Assembly (NCBI RefSeq): GCF_021654795.1
Contig: NZ_AP025344.1
Location: 5,394,501 to 5,458,500, forward strand
Origin: Paenibacillus dendritiformis
Lineage (GTDB): Bacteria; Bacillota; Bacilli; Paenibacillales; Paenibacillaceae
DNA length: 64,000 bases
Reading direction: 5' to 3'
Part shown: piece by piece, positions 8,296-16,693 of the stretch
Layout of the letters: every line of letters begins with the position of its first letter
How positions within the stretch are numbered: the stretch's first letter is position 1
Notes under the pieces: generated by a model
Seen by the model: only the letters and a program-made list of their open reading frames with translations
Told to the model about the DNA's origin: nothing
The model's database searches: none
Program-made: the position numbers and the translations under genes

Positions 8296-8961
8296 CTACC
8301 GCTTGAACATGCTTTTGAGCATCCATTTCCGTTCTTCCCTCTTCTTGTAACGCGGCAGCGCGCGATAGATCGCGACGGCCTGGCTCCACGCTTCCCGGGC
8401 TTCCTCCTTGCGGCCCAACTGCTCGTACAGCTTGCCGAGGCGGTAATACGATTCGCAGGATGAGGAATGAACCTCCTGATAGGCTTGCAAAGCCTCAATC
8501 GCCCGGTTCTTATCCGTCCCTGCATATAAGGAAGCGAGCCGGAGATACGGCTGGCCGTATTTGACCCGGGGGTTCAGCTCCAATGCCTTTCGGATTGCCG
8601 CTTCTCCCTGCTCCGGCTCGCCCGTATGCAGCCAGCAGGCTCCGAGATCATCCCAGAATTCAGCCGAATGATCCATCGTCTCCTGCAAGGGCTCCAGCCA
8701 TTGTCTCGCTTCCCGGTAGGCTCTGCGCTCGATCAGCAGCCGGGCGAGCTCCAACTTGGCGGATACATCATGCGGGTTGGCGCCAAGCTGCTGCTTCAGC
8801 TTCCCGATCCGGTTCCTTCGCTTCAGCGGCCTGAACAAGCTCGGCGACAGACCGACAAAGCGCCGGTCGAGCACATATAGAAGGAGCAGCAGCACGATGA
8901 TGGCTGCAATCGGATTGCCCAACAGCCAATACAGCATCCCAAAGGCCAAAAATTTGCTCAC
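8296..8961 (-). CDS. Membrane-anchored tetratricopeptide-repeat protein
   Basis: About 221 residues. One N-terminal transmembrane helix (NPIAAIIVLLLLLYVL) is followed by TPR-type helical pairs (AKLELARLLIERRAYREARQ, AEFWDDLGACWLHTGEPEQG, SYYRLGKLYEQLGRKEEAR), which bind protein partners. I prefer the GTG at 8961 because GAGGTGG lies 8 bases upstream; the ATG at 8973 sits directly on that ribosome binding site. It is monocistronic and divergent from the acetyltransferase gene. The partner is unknown; the family is a scaffold family with no single role. Confidence 0.82.
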   Translation of the reverse strand: MSKFLAFGMLYWLLGNPIAAIIVLLLLLYVLDRRFVGLSPSLFRPLKRRNRIGKLKQQLGANPHDVSAKLELARLLIERRAYREARQWLEPLQETMDHSAEFWDDLGACWLHTGEPEQGEAAIRKALELNPRVKYGQPYLRLASLYAGTDKNRAIEALQAYQEVHSSSCESYYRLGKLYEQLGRKEEAREAWSQAVAIYRALPRYKKREERKWMLKSMFKR

Positions 8962-9157
8962 GTTCACATCCACCTCAACTCATAATGATCCGAGTATACC
9001 ATATTCCGGACCCTGCCCCTACCTGTCCATCCCTGCTTCCCGGGCCTGTTTTTTCGGAACGGTAAGGCGGACGCTGGCCGCTTGCAACCGGGGCAGCGAT
9101 GGATTCATAATAAGGGTGGCTTCTAATTTATACTACGACGACGAAGAGGAGACATCT

Positions 9158-9721
9158 ATGAGTTCGGAAAAGGAAAAGATGATCCGGGGCGAGCTGTACC
9201 GTGCCGGAGATGAAGAATTGGTGCGCGACCGCGAGCGTGCCAGACGATTGACCCGTCTGTACAATCAGACCGTGGAAACGGATTATAAGGAGCGGACAAC
9301 CCTGCTGCATTCGCTCTTCGGGAGCTTGGGGGAAGGGGCCTATATCGAGCCGTCGTTCAAATGCGACTACGGCTACAACATTCATGTCGGAAGACGATTC
9401 TACGCCAATTTCGACTGTGTGATGCTCGATGTCTGCGAGATTCGCATCGGCGACGACTGCTTCCTGGCGCCTGGCGTTCACATTTATACCGCAACCCACC
9501 CGCTGGATCCGGTAGAGCGCAGCTCCGGGGCAGAGTTCGGGAAGCCGGTCACATTCGGCGATCGGGTCTGGATTGGCGGCCGGGCCGTCATCAATCCGGG
9601 CGTCACGATCGGCAACAATGTCGTGGTCGCGTCGGGAGCCGTCGTCACGAAGGATGTGCCCGACAATGTCGTCGTCGGCGGGAATCCGGCCCGCATCATC
9701 AAGACGATCGACGTCCAATAG
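9158..9721 (+). CDS. maa: Maltose O-acetyltransferase-type hexapeptide acetyltransferase
   Basis: CoA-dependent O-acetyltransferase of 187 residues in the Maa/NodL/LacA group. An N-terminal helical cap (KEKMIRGELYRAGDEELVRDR) typical of Maa precedes a left-handed beta-helix of hexapeptide repeats. The helix contains the catalytic-histidine segment IYTATHPLDP and the CoA-binding turn region GNNVVVASGAVVTKDVPDN. The ATG at 9158 follows AAGAGGAG; the frame is open upstream without coding character. The sugar acceptor cannot be defined from sequence; maltose/glucose acetylation is the family default. It is monocistronic. Confidence 0.87.
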   Translation: MSSEKEKMIRGELYRAGDEELVRDRERARRLTRLYNQTVETDYKERTTLLHSLFGSLGEGAYIEPSFKCDYGYNIHVGRRFYANFDCVMLDVCEIRIGDDCFLAPGVHIYTATHPLDPVERSSGAEFGKPVTFGDRVWIGGRAVINPGVTIGNNVVVASGAVVTKDVPDNVVVGGNPARIIKTIDVQ

Positions 9722-9833
9722 CACAGCCGGACCACGATTCAGCAACCAGAACAGCCGGATGCGGGCCTTGGGGCTTCGCATCCGGCTAGCGCCGTTCGGA
9801 TGACACGCGATGATGACCCCCGTCTCCGAAGAG

Positions 9834-10406
9834 CTATGCCTTCATGCCGGTCATCACGTAATATTGTTCAGAAGGAAAAGAGACGCTGATCTCCTTGAAG
9901 CCGAGCTGCAGCATCGCATGAAGGAGATCATCGGACCATATCCGATGAGCGGGCGGCGGGCCTTCCTTCGGCTTCTTCACGTCCCACTCGGCGATCAGCA
10001 CCCGGCCGCCCGGCTTCAGAATGCGGTGGATCTCCTTCAAGCCCTGCTCCGGCGGCTCCACCTCATGCAGCACGAGCGAGGCGATGACATGATCGGCCGC
10101 CCCATCCGGCACCGGCATGCGTTCGATCTCCCCAAGCTGGCTCTGAATATGGCCCAGCCCGGCCTCCCGGGCCCGCTTTTGCAGTTCCTCCAGCATTTGC
10201 GGCTCGGCATCCAGCGCAATCACCTTGCCCCGGGTCAGCTTCGCCGCAGGCAGGGTAAAGTATCCCGTGCCTGCGCCGATATCGATGACCGTGTCTCCAT
10301 CCTCGATGTTCAATAATGCGACTAGGCGCTCAGGGGGGAGCGATTGACGGCGTTCCGGACTGTCCAGCTTCGCCATATTCTCCGGGTTGAAGCGACGTTC
10401 TGACAT
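9834..10406 (-). CDS. Class I SAM-dependent methyltransferase (UbiE/Methyltransf_11-like)
   Basis: 190-residue methyltransferase. SAM-binding motif I is VIDIGAGTGYFTLPA, the acidic residue ending strand 2 is in VIALDAEPQML, and motif IV-like LKPGGRVLIAEWD is present. The ATG at 10406 is preceded by AAGGAGGAG. The next gene upstream on the same strand is the thioredoxin, 140 bp away, so the two may be cotranscribed. The acceptor substrate is unknown; small-molecule methylation is likely for this group. Confidence 0.88.
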   Translation of the reverse strand: MSERRFNPENMAKLDSPERRQSLPPERLVALLNIEDGDTVIDIGAGTGYFTLPAAKLTRGKVIALDAEPQMLEELQKRAREAGLGHIQSQLGEIERMPVPDGAADHVIASLVLHEVEPPEQGLKEIHRILKPGGRVLIAEWDVKKPKEGPPPAHRIWSDDLLHAMLQLGFKEISVSFPSEQYYVMTGMKA

Positions 10407-10547
10407 TTCTTCTCCTCCTTGACAATCAACCTGATGCGCGGAGTCTCCCCAAGGAAGCCCGCTGCAATTCACACCTGCATTCATATTAACCAAGAAGCGC
10501 AAAACCAACAACAGAGAGAAGTCCCGAATATGACCGGACCTTCCGCA

Positions 10548-10877
10548 TTATAAATCGGCTTCGAGAGCGCTCTGCATCATGCCCAGCAGGACGGATACCG
10601 GCTGGGTGCCAACCTTGCGCGCGAACTCCCTGCCCTCCTTGAACACGACGAAGGATGGAATGCCTTGAAGCTGGTAACGGACGGCGGCGACGAAGTTCAC
10701 ATCCGCATTGCACGCGGCGATGCTTGCCCGTCCTTCGGCTTCGGCGGCCAGCTGCTCCATGACGGGAGCCATGGCTTGACAGGGCTTGCACCACGGGGCC
10801 CAAAATTCAACCAGCACAAGCGGATACTTCCGTATATGCTCTTCAAATGTGGCATCGGTTAGTTCCACAACCGGCAT
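10548..10877 (-). CDS. Thioredoxin-like protein with WCKPC active site
   Basis: 109-residue thioredoxin fold with FWAPWCKPCQAMAPVMEQL (Cys30, Cys33) and the cis-proline segment GIPSFVVFKEG. The usual WCGPC is WCKPC here, a change that normally shifts the redox potential. There is no signal peptide, so it should act in the cytoplasm on disulfides. GGAGGTG precedes the ATG. The housekeeping trxA usually lies elsewhere, so this is probably an accessory thioredoxin. Confidence 0.9.
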   Translation of the reverse strand: MPVVELTDATFEEHIRKYPLVLVEFWAPWCKPCQAMAPVMEQLAAEAEGRASIAACNADVNFVAAVRYQLQGIPSFVVFKEGREFARKVGTQPVSVLLGMMQSALEADL

Positions 10878-10917
10878 AAGAACACCTCCTCCCCACTATT
10901 ATATACCCCTCCCGGTA

Positions 10918-11082
10918 TTAATTCATGCGTTGGCCCAGATTGATATCGAGAAGAATCAGAGAGTTCTCATTCTCTTGCAAAAACCGCTCGCATTCCTCCG
11001 CGCTCGTCACAAAGGCGGTTCGCACCTCGAACATATTCAAATACTCGCAGGTGGTTTCCGCAAGAATACACTCGTCATTCAT
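10918..11082 (-). pseudogene. Remnant of a response-regulator receiver domain
   Basis: The frame encodes 54 residues with ECILAETTCEYLNMFEV, TSAEECERFLQENENS and LILLDINLG, the first half of a CheY-like receiver domain up to the phospho-acceptor Asp. It stops directly after that strand (LGQRMN). Just upstream another frame reads LIVDE and then hits a stop, as if a frameshift separates the normal start (L-I-V-D-E-D-E-C-I-L) from the rest. No helix-turn-helix output domain or sensor kinase is near. The gene therefore looks frameshifted and truncated. Confidence 0.6.
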
Positions 11083-11303
11083 CTACAATTAAACAATCGT
11101 AGTTCATCTCTGTTCTCCATGGCATCCTCAGAATTGGAACCGGTTCGTCCCTTCCATAAGATACCACATGCAGAGCCGGCGTCATCCTTTTTTATAATGG
11201 ACAACGCTCTGCTGCGCCCCGAACGCTGCCGCTTCGAATTGACCGTACGGCTGTGATATTATGGGTACAAGACCTTAGCGAAAAAGGAAGGGTGTGACGA
11301 GGC

Positions 11304-12227
11304 ATGCAATACCGCAGATTGGGACGGACCGATCTGAAAGTGTCGGTTATCGGCATCGGGACATGGCAGTTCGGCGGGGAATGGGGCCACGATTATACGC
11401 AGCAGGAGGCGGATCGTATTTTACATCGGGCGAAGCAGCTCGGCATCAACCTGATCGATACCGCCGAATGCTACGGCGACCATCTGTCGGAAGCCTTCAT
11501 CGGCGATTTCCTGCGGCGGGACAAGCGGGAGGACTGGGTCGTCGCGACGAAGTTCGGGCATCAATTCCACTCCCATCTGAACCGCACGGACCGGTACGGG
11601 GCGGATGAGGTGCGCGGGCAGCTGGAAGCGTCGCTGCGGGCATTGAAGACGGATTATATCGATCTGTATCAATTCCATTCGGGCAATGATCAAGCATTCG
11701 ACAATGATGACCTGTGGACAATGCTCGACAAGCAGGTGCAGGCAGGGACGATCCGGCATATCGGCCTGTCGCTGAACAAGAGCAACAGCATGCACCAGAC
11801 GGCTTCGGCGACGCAAGTCGGAGCGGGCGCGATTCAGCTCGTCTACAATCGGCTCGATCGCGGGCCCGAGGAAGAAGTGTTCCCTGCTTGCCTTGAGCAG
11901 GATCTCGGCGTGCTGGCGCGGGTTCCTCTCGCGAGCGGATTCCTGAGCGGCAAGTACAAGCCGGGAACCGAGTTCGCCGCCAATGATGTGCGCCATCGCC
12001 ATGGCCGCGAAGAGCTCGACGAGCGGCTGAAGCAGGTGGAAGAGATTCAGAGGAACGAAGTGCCCGCCGGCATGGACATGGCCGAGTGGGCCCTGTCCTG
12101 GTGTCTCCGCCATCCGGCAGTCACCTGTGTCATCCCCGGTTGCAAGAATGAGGAGCAGGTGGAGAGGAACGCCCGGGCGGCGCGGCATGCGGCGGACGAT
12201 CATCCGCAGATCTGGGCGGATCATTAA
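11304..12227 (+). CDS. Aldo/keto reductase
   Basis: NAD(P)H-dependent oxidoreductase of 307 residues with a TIM barrel. The catalytic tetrad is complete: Asp52 and Tyr57 in LIDTAECYG, Lys83 in VATKFG, His125 in LYQFHSG. The cofactor-binding C-terminal part (CVIPGCKNEEQVERNARAA) is present. It belongs to the YajO/IolS-like group acting on sugar aldehydes or small carbonyls. GGAAGGGTG precedes the ATG. Monocistronic; substrate unknown. Confidence 0.92.
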   Translation: MQYRRLGRTDLKVSVIGIGTWQFGGEWGHDYTQQEADRILHRAKQLGINLIDTAECYGDHLSEAFIGDFLRRDKREDWVVATKFGHQFHSHLNRTDRYGADEVRGQLEASLRALKTDYIDLYQFHSGNDQAFDNDDLWTMLDKQVQAGTIRHIGLSLNKSNSMHQTASATQVGAGAIQLVYNRLDRGPEEEVFPACLEQDLGVLARVPLASGFLSGKYKPGTEFAANDVRHRHGREELDERLKQVEEIQRNEVPAGMDMAEWALSWCLRHPAVTCVIPGCKNEEQVERNARAARHAADDHPQIWADH

Positions 12228-12404
12228 CGGACAAGACGGCGGCGCCGTCTGCGACAGCATCGGCATCCGGCATGACAAGCGATATGTCTTGTTATACGGA
12301 GTTGTCCGCACTCAAGAACCCGTGATAGTCTTATCGGTAAGGAGCCTGTTGAACCGGCTCCGCGGGAGAAGATACGCCGGCAGAAGCGAAGGAAGGTGTA
12401 AGGA

Positions 12405-12593
12405 ATGGCGGAACAGCAAAATGAGCCAAAGAAAATCAATCTGGCGGATGCGATGAGAGAAATGCTGGCCAAGAAGAAGCAGCAGCAAGCGAGTCAAAAA
12501 GGCGGCTTTTCCGGCTCATCGGCAGCCAAGGTGTTAAAAAGCCAGAATACGAAGAAGCCGAATAACCAGCGGCGCCGCACGGGTGGATCCTAG
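12405..12593 (+). CDS. Small basic protein of unknown function
   Basis: 62 residues, rich in Lys, Gln and Ser (MAEQQNEPKKINLADAMREM...), with a predicted short helix at residues 10-30 and a disordered basic tail ending RRRTGGS. It has a good ribosome binding site (GAAGGTGTAAGGA) and codon use like its neighbours, so I take it as a real gene. No domain is recognised. It follows the aldo/keto reductase by 177 bp. Confidence 0.65.
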   Translation: MAEQQNEPKKINLADAMREMLAKKKQQQASQKGGFSGSSAAKVLKSQNTKKPNNQRRRTGGS

Positions 12594-12608
12594 CAGCGTT
12601 CCGCAATG

Positions 12609-12643
12609 GATCAAGGGGATGCGCAGGCCGCATCCCCTTGATC
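12609..12643. terminator. Perfect 15-bp inverted repeat between convergent genes
   Basis: Arm 12609-12623 (GATCAAGGGGATGCG) is the exact complement of 12629-12643, with a 5-nt loop. It lies between convergent genes and could stop transcription from both sides, although neither side has a T tract. Confidence 0.6.
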
Positions 12644-12715
12644 GCGTTGAGCGGCGGCTCCAGCCTTCAGCAGGCAGGCCGGAACGCTTGACGCGTGCCG
12701 AGGCTGCTACGCCCG

Positions 12716-13789
12716 CTACGCCCCATCCTCGAACGAGACGAGCAGCGAATGGTGGCAGGCCGTCTGCAGATCGCGCCACGCCCGGTTCAATGGGGCGCTC
12801 TTCATGACCGAGGCCATCCCCATGTACGGGAAGACCGCTTGGGCGCATTCGAGCGCGGCCCGGGCCGCATGCCGGCAGGACGCGGTCACCCGCGCCTGCT
12901 CATCTTTATCCAGCGTACCGCCTTCGGCAACCCGCCCCCAGGACGACTCCAGTTCGCTGTAGAACGGCTCGACAGCGGCAGCCAGCTTCAAGCGCTGCGC
13001 CGCGAGCAGCCGTTCGACCAAGGCGGCCCGTTCGGAGGCCGACCAGGCGGCGCGCCGGGCTGCCAGCATCTCCTCCGCTTCGTCGAGGAAGCGGCGCCCC
13101 AGCCCGATAGCGACGCCGGCGAACGAGGCCTGCGCGAACGGAAGGAACGGATAATCGTAGATCGGATCCCGGTCCTCCGTCTGCCGCTCCGTCAGCAGGA
13201 AGGTCATGTCCTCCGGCACGAATTGCTTCCGCACGGATATCGTATGGCTGTCCGTCGCCTGCAGGCCGAAGGCATCCCAATCCTCCTCGATCGCCACCTG
13301 ATCCGGCAGAAAAGCGAACGCGCGCATCTCTGGCTCCGCAGCGGCGCCGTTATGCCCGATCAACGCATTCGCCGTGAACAGGCTCGCATGCTTCGAGCCG
13401 CTGCAATATTGCCATTGACCGGTGACGATATACCCTCCCTCGACGCGGCGGGCCGTTCCCGTCGGCATGCCCGAGCCGGCCACGACCGCCTCCGGCGGCG
13501 CGAACAACCGCTCCGCGGACGCGGGCGGCAAGAACGGAACGAAGAAGCCGCCCCCGGAACCGATGGTGATTGTCCAGCCTACATTCCCGTCGACCCAGGA
13601 AGCTTCTTCGAAGAGGCGAACCGCCTCCGGCAGCGGCGTCATGCTCCCTCCCAGACGCTTCGGCACGAATAGCTTGAACCAGCCCTTATTGAACAGCAGA
13701 TCGAGGACGCCCGGCGCCAGGCTTCCGGACCGCTCCATGTCCGCCGACCTCTCGCGGATATAAGCAATTTCTTCTGAGTTGAAAAACAT
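12716..13789 (-). CDS. Acyl-CoA-dehydrogenase-like flavoprotein
   Basis: Flavin-dependent enzyme of about 357 residues with the acyl-CoA dehydrogenase three-domain plan. It has an N-terminal helical domain (LFNKGWFKLFVPKRLGG), a middle beta domain (GGYIVTGQWQYCSGSKHASLF) and a C-terminal helical bundle. The sequence resembles the DszC/HpaH/pigment-type monooxygenase branch (Acyl-CoA_dh_2) as much as true dehydrogenases. The start at 13789 has AGGAGGG at 7 bases; the ATG at 13795 overlaps it, and the frame runs open to 13966. It is monocistronic and convergent with the small basic gene. Substrate unknown. Confidence 0.83.
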   Translation of the reverse strand: MFFNSEEIAYIRERSADMERSGSLAPGVLDLLFNKGWFKLFVPKRLGGSMTPLPEAVRLFEEASWVDGNVGWTITIGSGGGFFVPFLPPASAERLFAPPEAVVAGSGMPTGTARRVEGGYIVTGQWQYCSGSKHASLFTANALIGHNGAAAEPEMRAFAFLPDQVAIEEDWDAFGLQATDSHTISVRKQFVPEDMTFLLTERQTEDRDPIYDYPFLPFAQASFAGVAIGLGRRFLDEAEEMLAARRAAWSASERAALVERLLAAQRLKLAAAVEPFYSELESSWGRVAEGGTLDKDEQARVTASCRHAARAALECAQAVFPYMGMASVMKSAPLNRAWRDLQTACHHSLLVSFEDGA

Positions 13790-14075
13790 CGGCATCCCTC
13801 CTGCTTCTCCGGTCTTGATGGTTTGGATTCCGGGGCGGGAACCGCTCCGCTCCCGCCCTGCTCTTTCCAATATAACATGGAACCCCGGCAGAGGACAGGC
13901 GCAGCGTACCGGGACGGGGAGAGCGCTTCCGCCTTCGATTTGCGCCATTGCTTTGGCCGCCTCCATTCTTTATCATAAGAAGCAAGTGAACCGAGACAGC
14001 TCCTTGACGCGAATCGCGCAAGCAAGCAGCGGAACCGGATCTGACCATTCCCGAGCAGAAACGGAGGGCAAGACT

Positions 14076-15350
14076 ATGATTCGTACGGTGTTGTTTGATT
14101 TCGACGGCACATTGGCGGATACATTGCCATTGTCTTTGCATGCATTTCGGCAGGTCTTCCAGACCTATGACAAGCGAACGCTGACAGACCATGACATCAT
14201 GTCCATGTTCGGTCCGACGGAAGAGGGCATATTGGCGGCCAATCTCCGTCACAAGGGCTTCCTTCCGCAAGCGATCGAAGCGTACTATGAGCATTACCGC
14301 CGCTGGCACCCGAGCCGGGCCCGCTCCTCGGAGCCGGTCATGAACCTGCTGCGCGAGCTGAAGTCGCGGGGCTTGTCCATCGGCGTCCTGACCGGCAAGA
14401 GCCGGCGCTCTTACGAGATATCGGTCCGGCAGCTTGGACTGGACCCGTATATCGACGCTGCGGTGACCGGCGATGACGTGCGGCAGCCGAAGCCCCATCC
14501 GGAAGGCATCCATCAGCTTCTGCAGACGATCGGCCTGGCTCCGAATGAGATCGTATGGGTCGGCGACAGCGAGGCCGATATCGCCGCTGGCCGCCGAGCC
14601 GGCGTCCCGACGTTCGCGGCCCAATGGTTCGGCACGGTGCAGACGCGGCAATTCGAGACTCAGCCGAACGGAATATTGGGGCATCCCCGGGAGTTGCTGG
14701 ACGTCATCGGCCGTCAGGGAGGCGATTCATCCGCCGATCGCCGCTGGCTCGACTGGACGCTGCGCATTCAAGCGATCGCTCAGACCGGCCTCGCTTACGG
14801 CCAGGATATCTATGACCGGGAGCGGTACGAAGAGCTGCGCGACATCAGCGTCGCCATGATGGCCGAGCAGTCCGGCGAGGAGAAGCGGACGGTGGAGCTG
14901 GCCTTCGCCCGGGACAGCGGCTATGCCACCCCGAAGGTCGACATTCGCGGCGTCGTCTTCCAACACAATAGGATCCTGCTGGTCAAGGAGAAATCGGACG
15001 GATGCTGGGCGCTGCCGGGCGGTTGGGCCGATGTGGGCCTCTCGCCGGCCGAAGTCGCCGTGAAGGAGATTAAGGAGGAATCGGGCTATGACGCGGAAGC
15101 GGTCCGTCTGCTGGCCGTGCTTGATAAGCGGCTGCACCGCCATCCTCCCGAGCCGCATCATGTCTACAAAATTTTCATTCAATGCCGGCTGTCTGGCGGC
15201 GCGGCGCGCGGCGGGGTCGAGACGGAAGACGCCCGCTTTTTCCCCGAAGACGATCTTCCCGCTCTATCCGTACAGCGCAATACGGCAGCGCAGCTTCACA
15301 TGCTGTTCCAATTCAATCGCATGCCGGAGCAGCCCGCATTATTCGATTGA
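14076..15350 (+). CDS. HAD phosphatase - Nudix hydrolase fusion protein
   Basis: 424 residues with two enzymes in one chain. Residues 1-210 form a HAD-IA phosphatase: nucleophile motif FDFDGTLADT, motif II VLTGKS, motif IV VWVGDSEADI, as in PpaX/Gph phosphatases. Residues about 225-290 (WLDWTLRIQAIAQTGLAYGQ, YERYEELR-like) match the N-terminal domain of Nudix enzymes that cleave X-linked nucleoside diphosphates. Residues 290-424 form the Nudix domain with LPGGWADVGLSP and KEIKEESGY; the family-typical box has Leu and Lys where the generic box has Glu and Arg. GGAGGG precedes the ATG. No stop or shift separates the halves. Confidence 0.9.
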   Translation: MIRTVLFDFDGTLADTLPLSLHAFRQVFQTYDKRTLTDHDIMSMFGPTEEGILAANLRHKGFLPQAIEAYYEHYRRWHPSRARSSEPVMNLLRELKSRGLSIGVLTGKSRRSYEISVRQLGLDPYIDAAVTGDDVRQPKPHPEGIHQLLQTIGLAPNEIVWVGDSEADIAAGRRAGVPTFAAQWFGTVQTRQFETQPNGILGHPRELLDVIGRQGGDSSADRRWLDWTLRIQAIAQTGLAYGQDIYDRERYEELRDISVAMMAEQSGEEKRTVELAFARDSGYATPKVDIRGVVFQHNRILLVKEKSDGCWALPGGWADVGLSPAEVAVKEIKEESGYDAEAVRLLAVLDKRLHRHPPEPHHVYKIFIQCRLSGGAARGGVETEDARFFPEDDLPALSVQRNTAAQLHMLFQFNRMPEQPALFD

Positions 15351-15441
15351 TTCCTCCAATATGCCGATGCGACTAGAATGTGTGCGCACAGACCCGGCAT
15401 CATCACGAGATCTTCAACAACTGCAGAATGGAGTGGCAGCA

Positions 15442-16014
15442 ATGGCTCAACTTTATTACCGCTACGGGGCGATGAACAGCGGCAAATCGATCGAAGCGCT
15501 CAAGGTGGCCCACAATTATGAGGAGCAGAACAAGCCGGTGCTTATCTTCACCTCGGCAGTGGACGACCGGGACGGCGTCGGGTATGTGTCGTCCCGCATC
15601 GGCTTGAAGCGCCCGGCCCGGCTTGTCCATGCCGATACGAATATATTCCGGGAGGTCTCCCTGCACGGCGGACCTGTCTCCTGCGTGCTCGTCGACGAAG
15701 TCCAGTTCCTCACCAAGGAGCAGGTCCTCCAGTTGGCCCGCATCGTCGACGAGCTGGATATTCCGGTCATGGGCTTCGGACTCAAGAATGACTTCCGCAA
15801 TGAGCTGTTCGAGGGCAGCCGTTATATGCTGCTGTATGCGGATAAAATCGAGGAAATGAAAACGATCTGCTGGTTCTGCGAACGGAAGGCAACCATGAAT
15901 CTTCGCATCGGCGACGACGGCAAGCCCGTCTACTCCGGCGAACAGATCCAGATTGGCGGCAATGAACGGTATTACCCGGTATGCCGCCGTTGTTACTTCC
16001 ATCCTCCTTTGTAA
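15442..16014 (+). CDS. tdk: Thymidine kinase (type II)
   Basis: 190 residues. The P-loop GAMNSGKS (residues 9-16), the Walker-B-like VLVDEVQFL, the lasso/substrate loop and two zinc-binding cysteine pairs (CWFC and CRRC) are all present. It phosphorylates thymidine to dTMP in the salvage pathway. GGAGTGG lies before the ATG. It follows the HAD-Nudix fusion by 91 bp on the same strand; a shared link to nucleotide metabolism is possible. Confidence 0.96.
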   Translation: MAQLYYRYGAMNSGKSIEALKVAHNYEEQNKPVLIFTSAVDDRDGVGYVSSRIGLKRPARLVHADTNIFREVSLHGGPVSCVLVDEVQFLTKEQVLQLARIVDELDIPVMGFGLKNDFRNELFEGSRYMLLYADKIEEMKTICWFCERKATMNLRIGDDGKPVYSGEQIQIGGNERYYPVCRRCYFHPPL

Positions 16015-16044
16015 CGACTTATTCCAGGATGGGGTCCACACTTG

Positions 16045-16077
16045 CCAAAAAACCCAGCACCTGAACGGTGCTGGGTT
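16045..16077 (-). terminator. Terminator of the DUF3221-like gene
   Basis: AACCCAGCACC (16051-16061) pairs with GGTGCTGGGTT (16067-16077). On the minus strand six T follow the stem. It lies between convergent genes and may also end tdk transcripts. Confidence 0.85.
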
Positions 16078-16089
16078 GGGAGGTGGATT

Positions 16090-16488
16090 CTATTCGTCGG
16101 CGATTTTTTCGAGGATAGGCGCAACCGCAATCGGCGGGAGTGACATCGTCATCGCTTTATAATATACCTTTACTTTGTCTCCTGCCGCATAGGTTTCGTT
16201 TTTCGGAGAAGGAACTAATAATATCTTGCCTTGATTCACAAGATCCCACCACTCCCCTTGCAGCGCTTCTTCTTTTGTAGGCGCATTGGCAATCGTCATA
16301 TACGTGTCACCGATCGAAATGACATATCCGGTGAAAGTCGCTAGTTCCAGGTCATCAATAACTGCGCCAGAGATTCTCGTCGATGCGGATTCATCCGCAT
16401 GCGCAAAAGGAGGCGTTACTCCTGCCGTAAACCCTAAACCTAAGGAGAGAGCGAGCACCCCGGCAACTAACTTTTTCTTGGTAATCAT
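16090..16488 (-). CDS. Secreted DUF3221-like small protein
   Basis: 132 residues with a clear signal peptide (MITKKKLVAGVLALSLGLGF, cleavage after AHA). The mature part (FTGYVISIGDTYMTIANAPT and GDKVKVYYKAMTMSLPP) fits the small beta-barrel DUF3221 domain found in exported and lipoprotein-like proteins of Bacilli. There is no lipobox, so it should be released or wall-associated. AAGGAGG precedes the ATG. It is monocistronic, with its own terminator. Function unknown. Confidence 0.82.
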   Translation of the reverse strand: MITKKKLVAGVLALSLGLGFTAGVTPPFAHADESASTRISGAVIDDLELATFTGYVISIGDTYMTIANAPTKEEALQGEWWDLVNQGKILLVPSPKNETYAAGDKVKVYYKAMTMSLPPIAVAPILEKIADE

Positions 16489-16693
16489 ATTTATGATCCT
16501 CCTTCTATATTTTGGTACAGGAATCTATTTCTATATAAAAGATTAATACCCTTTTGTTTTTCCGTTAATTAACAAATTTGTCACAAATCAATATTATTTA
16601 GCGTGCTTTCAGAGGCAAATTCGGCCATCGGGACCCTCCGCACGGGCGCTATGAGGGGGCCGGATTGAAAAACTATGTCGGGAGGACCAGACC

